NCBI GenBank assembly: GCA_963691815.1
Contig: OY829667.1
Coordinates: 17,292,563-17,356,562 of the forward strand
Source of the DNA: Echiichthys vipera
Taxonomy: Eukaryota; Chordata; Actinopteri; Perciformes; Trachinidae
Length of the DNA: 64,000 nucleotides
Direction: 5' to 3'
Shown here: one piece after another, positions 52,030-64,000 of the stretch
Layout: each line of letters opens with the position of its first letter
Position numbering within the stretch: the stretch's first letter is position 1
Program-made: the position numbers and the translations under genes
Notes under the pieces: generated by a model
The model's database searches: none
The model's input: only the letters and a program-made list of their open reading frames with translations
Told to the model about the DNA's origin: nothing

Positions 52030-55000
52030 ACTTAATGGGAACGCACTTCAAAGTCTGAGTATGCGAGTCTGTTAATGTGGATCAGACCAGTACAATGTAA
52101 TTTACCATAGTAGGGGGGAGAGGAGGTGGCAACTTGCGTAAGTTTCTTTTTGCTTCAGTTTAACTTAAAATTGTTGAACTTCCTATTTTCAACTCGTTAA
52201 TATATGCCAGAAAATGTTTTTCCTCAATGCAGCTGGTTCTTCAACATCAACTATAAGGTTTTCTGGTGTCAAGCCACCTCATCTGTCCTTTATATGGGAT
52301 GGAAACACTCCATTCCTCAATGCTGCCTTCACAACAGAGACTCAAAAGTTTGATTCATCACATGCTCATACAACACCTGTAGTGTAATTCAGGGTGGCAC
52401 ACTTATGAGGATGTGCTAAAAAGGCAAGTTTAAGAAAAATCATTAGCATAGGAGTAATGTATTAATATGAATTTTAAATATAAGTGTATACTGGATAGTT
52501 TGGTGAGCTGTGCCATTTGTCAGTGTATAGATATGAAAATCTTCTCTATGGGACATCCTGAGCTGATTCCATTTGCAGCCCCTTGTTCATTTCACATGGT
52601 TTTTGGAGATATTGATAAAAAATCTTTAAAAAGAAAGAGAGAGAAAACCTTCTTCAGTGAATTAATTCATCATTCATCCATAGTCTTACTCTAATGTACT
52701 GTAAAGTGGTTATACATGTCACAAGGACACATATGTGTTTCTGTCATGCTCTACCTTGTTTTAGTCCACTCCATCTGACGTTCACGCATGTGCATTTCTT
52801 GATATATTCCAGATGGTGTTGGTTGGTGCTGTAGTCTTTGTATTACTTTAAAGACGGCAGGTTTACTCCTTTAGCGCTCAAACCATCTTTTGAACTTTAT
52901 AAAGCTCTCACCACACTTTTTCATTCCTTTTTTCTCAACTTTTTCTTCTTCTTCCCCTTCTCCTTCTTCTTCTTCTACTTTGCAAATCAGCTAGCGGTGC
53001 ATATTCCACCTACTGGACGTGGTGTAATACTTAAAACAGGAACAGCAGGTGTGCATATTTACAGAGCGTGGTGGTCATTTTTTTGGGGCTGCTTGTGAAC
53101 AGTCCACCCTGACCCTTGCGGAAATAGGTGGATGATGACATTTATATTCACAGAATAACACAAAGAAAATATGTTCAATTTGTGCATTTTATTTGCTGTG
53201 CATTTTAGACTTTTTCCTTTGTGTCAGTTCGAGGGTAAAAGCCCTGTGGATGGGCAGTGAAAATAATTACTTGAAGAGGTAACATTTTTTTTAATGATGT
53301 GTACTGATATGTTATGTCCAATATAATATCTTCTCAAATTGCCTTTCTGCTGATTTGTTTTTGATTTTTTTTGTTGCACCGATTACGGAGATGAACTGGT
53401 AATTAAGTTTGGAGAGGGTTGTCTGTTTACACCTTGATGTTTTTGGAATATTATTTGGAATATATTTCCTGCAATAGAAAACTTTTAAAACACACTCCTT
53501 GACGAGTTTTGCCATTTTTGCAATGTCTTGACACATTTGCCAAAGGAATATTTGTCATTTATATACACCAGCTAGCTACCACCTGCAGAGTCAGAAAAAT
53601 ACTGGAGAAATAGTGAAGAGATGGAAACATCAGCGAGATTAGTAAATCAAGCCGCTTTCTGCAGCAGCACATAAACAAACCACTCAACTGAAGGCCAAGA
53701 TATTTTTTCCCCAGGCTGGTGCATTTTATCCTGTGATGGATAAAATGCAAAGCAGATGATAGGGCCACTGTGATTGTGTGCGTGTTTTCTGTTTTCCTGT
53801 CCTTCCCCATCATCTGGCCACATTACAAATTTGCAAAGGGGAATGGCAAGGACAGAATATGATAAAGGTCACCCTTCAGAGTCAAAGTGGCTCAAATAAT
53901 GCTGGAGTCATCTTTGCTTTCATCATATACTTGTTTCAAACTATTGATTTCTTTTTTTGGCACAGTTCTGAAAGAATGTTTGCAGTAATGCAATCGATCA
54001 CATACAGGGTCATTGGAGTGTCACTCATAAAATGAGTCGTTATTCCTTCCTCTTCAACAAGAAAGTACAGCTAATAAAAAAGCGTTCTCACCTGTCATGC
54101 TCTCTTATCATCACAGACTTACAATAGGGTTTAAAAAGGAAAAGAAATATAGTTTTAGCTTGTGACTGCTGAGCCCTCCGGGGATTTGATGGAAGACCTG
54201 ACAAGCGGTGACAAACTTCTAGGACTGTCCCTGAAGGTGCTGGGGTGAGCATTAAGCAGGCAGAGTGATGGGCCCTATTTTAGTCTCTGGGAGCTGATAA
54301 GGTTGGGATTCTGAATCACACATTTACAGTCACGGTTATTGAAAATCAGGGTCACTTCACTCAGACAAGCTCTTCAGATGGGGAACTTGAAGAAAAGAAA
54401 TGAATTAACAATGGCCTATCTTTGTCTTGTGCTTGACTACAATTTCAAGGATTTTGTCGGCCAATCCCATCCAAGAAAATTGACTCTTAATAAAATATGT
54501 TTTACTTAAGCTGTTATGAACTTACATGCTTGTGTCTTAAGTGTTAACATTGTAAAGTCTTGATTTAATTTGGTCATCGCATTCTTTTATTATTGCTTAC
54601 TATTGCCTCTTCTCTCCCTGCTCTGTAAAATATGGTTGCAATAAAGGAATTGTTTTCAATGCAATGTTCCAAAGGAAGTTTGTATCTCTATAGAGCTGCA
54701 TGAATCAGTCAAAAGGCAGATAAAAAGAAACAGTGAACAAAAAAGGTTCTCACATTTCAGAATCATTTGAAAGAATAACATATTCTGATCCCTCAACCCA
54801 CGAGTCTATTTGTTTCTGTTTACTGTAACTCTTGACACTCTGAATACCAATTGTGTCTGTTTTAGCAGAAATATTTAGAAATGAGTCATGCTAATTAATG
54901 TGCTTTCTCCAGTGAGAGCACAAGAAGTCTTGGCAGCCGCAATAATCTACATGCGGAAAATCTTAGACTTTGACTTAGACTTCTCTTTATTGATGACTTT

Positions 55001-55309
55001 CGCAAGGATTCTGGCCTGTTTGTAAGTCTTTCTTTAATTTATTAGGCTTATTTTTTAAAGATTGTTTGTTGAATCAGCTGTGGAACAAAAAATTAAATAG
55101 TCATTATTTCAGTCAGCTTCTGATTTTTGATATAACATAATGTAGCTTTAGAAGAAAGAGCCCTCAGAATAATGTTCTGTAGTAACTTATTCCATCTGGT
55201 ATTTAACACTGTTAAATCGCCTGTTTGGAATGTTATCAGACCATTAAATGACCGTTATCAGTAATCACTTCCATTATACTGCTTAGGACGGGGCAAACTG
55301 CACCTACCA
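52030..55309. other. Non-coding stretch, no gene seen
   Basis: Contains a CTT-rich run at 52941-52976 and a perfect hairpin at 53720-53749. The part around 54880-54960 is mixed composition with TAATTA words and could be a conserved non-coding element, which only comparison with other fish could show. Confidence 0.45.
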
Positions 55310-55790
55310 TGGGTTGCGTCTGAAATTCCATACTAACATGCTATTAAGAAGGCTAAAACAGTATGTGAGATTTCCTAGTATGTTGAAACCTTTGTGGGAA
55401 GCTGATATTACGTAATCTGCGTGCTATCACCAGTTAATATTACAGTATGTGAACACTGGACACTACAAGACTGGACATTGCATGAATATCCCACAATTCA
55501 ATGATGTAGTAACAACACTATTCATAACAGACAACAGACAGTGACCAAGGCAGCTCTGTACCATCAATGACATTTCTGCCTATAAAAAATCTGTGGTTTT
55601 GTCATCTGCAACTGTTGTGGCTTACTTTTTCCAGGGCACGGTTTACCATGATTACTACTTTCAGGGACTGACTTGGTAATTACAGCTCAGTGCAAGATAC
55701 ATACTATTTTTTATTTACACAAAAGTACTTAGTAGTACTAGTATGTACGTTCATATGTATGTAGTATGTACGCACCAATGGCTCCCCAAA
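55310..55790. repeat. Candidate dispersed DNA-transposon relic
   Basis: Begins 'gttgcgtctgaaattccata' with 'actaacatgctatt' and ends with 'actagtatgtacg' and 'tagtatgtacgcacc' words. This arrangement of TACTA/TAGTATG words at both ends is one I recall from fish DNA-transposon relics. There is no second copy in this window and no transposase. Confidence 0.3.
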
Positions 55791-55829
55791 CAACATTAAT
55801 GATGAAGGAAACAGGGACAGAAACGAAAA

Positions 55830-56060
55830 CTACTTGGTTAGGTTAAGATAAGGCCATGTTTGGGTTTAAATAAGTACATACGTAAGATAAGGCTGTTACA
55901 TATGTAATGTAAGTATGCGTAAGAACTTACATACGTTAGTTCAAATAAGTCAGTGTTCACGTTTGGTTACACACAGGACATGAACCGTGCGTCTCCTAGT
56001 TGAAAGTACTGCGATTGTTTGAGACTTCCATACACCCTGACCTCCCGACACAGACTTTGT
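55830..56060 (+). repeat. Interspersed repeat family C, copy 2
   Basis: Same order of words as 35735-36015: a 'ggttaggtt' start, tacgta-rich middle, 'gtcagtgttcacgtttggtt' and 'gtctcctagttg'. The following DNA to about 56350, with 'gcgttagataccaacgc' and 'gtgacaccaaagagtc', may belong to the same element. Confidence 0.5.
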
Positions 56061-60989
<4,929 letters not shown>

Positions 60990-61375
60990 ACAGCATAGTT
61001 AAACCTGTTTAAGGCCTGGTATGAAAAAACACATTCTAGTCTGTATGTTGAGGTCGTACCACCATGACAACACTGAGGGGGTTGAATTTCTTTTTTTTCT
61101 TTTACTTTATTGGAGGTTAACGTTTATGAATAATTAGGGGCGCAGGTTCTTGAGTGACAGCTAGCCGGTGGCCCTCCCCTCTCCTCAGAGGTATACATCA
61201 GCCTGACGAACATATATATGTCCTCTTACCCTTTTTTTGGTAAGAGGACATGAGGCGGAGTCAAAGTGAGATAAGATGGCGACTCCCATAGGTGAGTATG
61301 ATTGGATCAAGTTGAGAGAACGGACCCCGACAGGTATGCTAAATCCTTTTTTTATACAGTCTATGGGACAAGCGC
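60990..61375 (+). repeat. Interspersed repeat family D, copy 1
   Basis: Contains 'ccatgttaaataggctgttt', 'ggtaagaggacatgaggcgg', 'agatggcgactcccataggt' and ends with 'tttatacagtctatggga', a phrase set I recall from a very common percomorph repeat. The segment 61230-61305 matches 63566-63641 in inverted orientation at about 84% by eye (about 12 differences in 77 positions). Confidence 0.65.
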
Positions 61376-62399
61376 AGTGGGGTTCGGATCTGAGGGGTGC
61401 TTTTCTGACACAGGAGGGAACATTTTGTCACTTAGAACACACCTGTAAGTAAGAGGTAAAATGGTGAAAAGCTGTAAAGCTCTGCATGTATCGGCTATAT
61501 AGCCTACCTTCTGCTCAGTATTATGGATGTGGATAGAGCTCTGTTACAGCATGCATCATGATGTATCAGTGTTGTGTGTTTGTGCATTGGCATTGAACAT
61601 GGCCAGAAATGTATTTGTATTATTGTGAATTGTGGTGAAATTACATCAAATGCAACCTGTGATTTCTGTTCTGAAAATGTTTCTTATTTATTTGACATTT
61701 TCATGTTGGCAGATTTATTTATTATATTTTATTATTTTTCTGGTCCCTGCTAATGAAGCAAAATCAATTACAATAAGAGACACATTAAGATGCACACATT
61801 GATGGAGCAACACTACATCCTGGTCACATCCTCCAAATATGTATTGACATTGCATGCTCTCATCTCAAGATGCATACACGCACACATCTTGATAGTTTCT
61901 TCATTTTTTGTTGTTGAGAACTTCCTGACTTGACAGCTCACTTTGACCTGGTCTCTTCATGTCTTTTGTTACAAAACCAAATCTTTTCTGGGAAATGTTT
62001 TTGTTCTGGGAAACTGGGGTCAGCTGGCAATACTGTGAACAGGTCGTATAAAGCACATAGCTGCCAGATGAATACAATACTGAATTACTGCATCATTAGG
62101 TTATGCTATACATCATACTCATCAGACAATCTTTATCTATTAATGCTCTCTTTTTCAGGCACTCCCTGATGACATTCATACAGTTGTACATTCACTGGTT
62201 GGGGTCAAGGGCCTTGCTCAAGAGAGCATTTCTTTTCTTATTTTTATTTGTTTATATCGGCAAAGTTTAAAATCTCCCATTGCACTTGAATGCACCACTC
62301 AGTTCACATGATCCCACAGGGTTGCCCCAACAGTCAAGCAGGGGTAACGCAGGCCGCATTGAGCTCAGGAGGTGAAGTGCAGCCATGTCGCTTGTCCGG
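61376..62399. other. Non-coding stretch, no gene seen
   Basis: Nothing recognised. Confidence 0.5.
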
Positions 62400-62720
62400 T
62401 CCTTTTTCATCTCAGCCACGAGAGTGGCTGAGACAGAGAAAAGGAGAGGAACCGGATCTAAACTGTGAAAAGAGGGAAAGTAAGCCAGCGCACTTGACCA
62501 CTGGAAGTGCGGAGCCGAGTGACTTCACAAAGGAGACAAGTCACGTCAGTAAGACGAGTTGTTTATCTGAAGGAAAAAACCTTGTTAGCACTTACCGTCG
62601 TCGTCCATGGTAATGCTAGCTCTGTATCTAACAGGCTTACCACTTACCTTCCATCCGGAGAGCCGCTGCAGCTCCGACATCGGCGTGCTCGGCTTTGAAC
62701 TACAAAGCAACGGTGAGAAA
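62400..62720 (-). other. CpG-rich block with a possible first exon on the minus strand
   Basis: CpG dinucleotides are clearly denser here than in the flanks. On the minus strand an ATG at 62680-62678 opens MSELQRLSGWK and runs at 62648 into AAG followed by GTAAGT, a consensus splice donor. A second ATG in an ACCATGG context (62608) opens MDDD and meets another GTAAGT donor at 62595. No matching downstream exon was recognised to the left. It could be a gene start, the start of a transposon gene, or chance. Confidence 0.25.
62401..62444. repeat. Hairpin with 10-bp stem and GAGA loop
   Basis: TCTCAGCCAC (62410-62419) pairs with GTGGCTGAGA (62424-62433) around a GAGA tetraloop. Outer CCTTTT and AAAAGG extend it after a small internal bulge. 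Confidence 0.6.
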
Positions 62721-63565
62721 CGTGTCTATTTAGCCGCCCTGATGCTATTTTTCTATTGATTCTCTGTGTGCTGAAAGAGAGCAGTAGTGGTATTAAAGGC
62801 TAGGAGTGTGAACTGAAGTGAATAATGTTGCAACATTTTGAACATGTGTGTAATTGATCTATTCTTTTTTGCTGATGTATGAATGTAAAAGAGATTTGTT
62901 TTATATTCCTAATGCAAATTCAAAAGGAAAGATCATAATTTGATAGATTATAAGATGAGAGTAAAATATTTTATTTTCTAATATGCAAATTACTAAAAGA
63001 ATTTATTTCATTTCAATTTGAGTCAAAAGTTACTTAGAGGGTCATTTTTGGTGCAGTTTCTCTCACATAAATAGGCCTATAGTGTTGATTCCGGTCGGAC
63101 AGATGGCGAGCCAACTATTTTAAGGAAGAATCACCACAAAGGAGATACACACGTACACACTCACACATACATTCACATTACACTCCATGGATCTTTAAAA
63201 TAAAGTGCACCTGCAACAACTCTCATTTCATAAGGGCCCCAACGGACATTTTTATTGTATTTAAGTGTGCACACTATTCCTTTATTTTAGGTAATCTTGG
63301 TCCTTATTTTATATTTTTTGTACAAATTTAAACATATGCTTATTTGTTGTAAAAATACAGGAGTGGCTACTCAACAGTTACTCCAGTGCCTGCCTCATTA
63401 TTGCTGCTCAACACATTGGCACCTTACGAATTTGGTGTCTTCTGATTCTGGCCAGGGTCTAGTTATTAGTCCAAGTTGTTGTTACTGTACTGATACTGTA
63501 ATTGGTAGATTGGTAACACGTAGCCTCTCTGCTGGGGCCCGTTCTCTCTACTTCCATCCATCCAT
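62721..63565. other. Non-coding stretch, no gene seen
   Basis: AT-rich, with chance frames only. Confidence 0.5.
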
Positions 63566-63641
63566 CCAATCGTACTCGCCTCTGGGAGCTGCCATCTTGT
63601 CAGACTTTGACACCTACTCATTTCCTCTTACCAAAAAAGGG
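63566..63641 (-). repeat. Interspersed repeat family D, copy 2 (inverted)
   Basis: Reverse complement of the family D core at 61230-61305, about 84% alike by eye, including the TCCTCTTACCAAAAAA block. Flanking DNA to about 63720 may also belong to it. A (CCAT)n run lies just to the left (63553-63567). Confidence 0.6.
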
Positions 63642-64000
63642 CATTGATTTGATGTTGAGGGGAGGGAGATACGTTCCACTGGCTGACGTTTACAGAAGTA
63701 GCTCACAATAGCTGCGTCTCTACTACACCTGCTATGATATAAAATAAAGTTTGGGTGAAAAACACTGGCTTGGCGAGTTGGGTGCAGGCACTCCCGTGTC
63801 TCTAGCGGAGCCTACACCGGCTCCGGGAGTGAAGTGCAGGCAGCCAGCGTTTATGATCTATGATTTAAACTGATATTCAACACAGTATCATGCCCATAGA
63901 CTCTAAAACACAGACCCTCACGGCCCATATCCTCCGGCTGCTCCAGGTTAGCATCTAGTGTATGTGTCATAAAAAGCAGGCTGTACTGCAAGTCATGGTG
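63642..64000. other. Non-coding window end
   Basis: GC-richer than average with 'cgggagtg' words; no gene or repeat recognised. Confidence 0.4.

Overview
This is vertebrate, almost certainly teleost (probably percomorph) non-coding DNA. The reasons are an AT-rich background, no compact bacterial-style genes, very dense (CA)n and (CT)n microsatellites, and fish-typical mobile elements: Tc1-like transposons, an L2-like LINE tail, a Rex1/CR1-type reverse-transcriptase end, a tRNA-derived SINE head and hAT elements. I found no host gene I can support. Nearly all open frames are chance frames or microsatellite translations. The window reads as a gene desert or the inside of a very large intron.

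Layout. 1-6200 is unique-looking DNA with a G-run tract, one copy of a repeat shared with 33.5 kb, and a SINE head. 6201-9347 is the best-resolved structure, a three-level nest. A minus-strand solo LTR with a perfect 5-bp duplication is split by a 2.5-kb hAT element with a perfect 8-bp duplication. The hAT is in turn split by an 844-bp Tigger/pogo-like element with TA flanks. The hAT still carries the first four small exons of a transposase gene but has lost the catalytic part. 9.4-31.6 kb is quiet DNA with many microsatellites and three copies of one interspersed family. 31.6-36 kb holds a minus-strand transposase-like remnant, long CT and GT tracts, a Sleeping-Beauty-like terminal-repeat fragment, an L2-like LINE tail and a repeat also present at 55.8 kb. 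40.1-40.9 kb is a broken Tc1-like element. 44.5-45.1 kb is a second solo LTR of the same family as the one at 6.2 kb. 46.3 kb is a short LINE/SINE insertion with a target-site duplication. 47.73-47.82 kb is a nearly perfect 40-bp-arm hairpin. 51.7-52.0 kb is a Rex1-type LINE end. 57.2 kb is the longest (CA)n tract. 61.0-63.7 kb carries two inverted copies of one repeat flanking a CpG-rich block with a possible minus-strand first exon.

No genes act together here. What the window offers is a history of insertions whose order can be read from nesting and target-site duplications, plus several unexplained foldback structures. All comparisons were made by eye; family names rest on remembered family hallmarks, not on a search.
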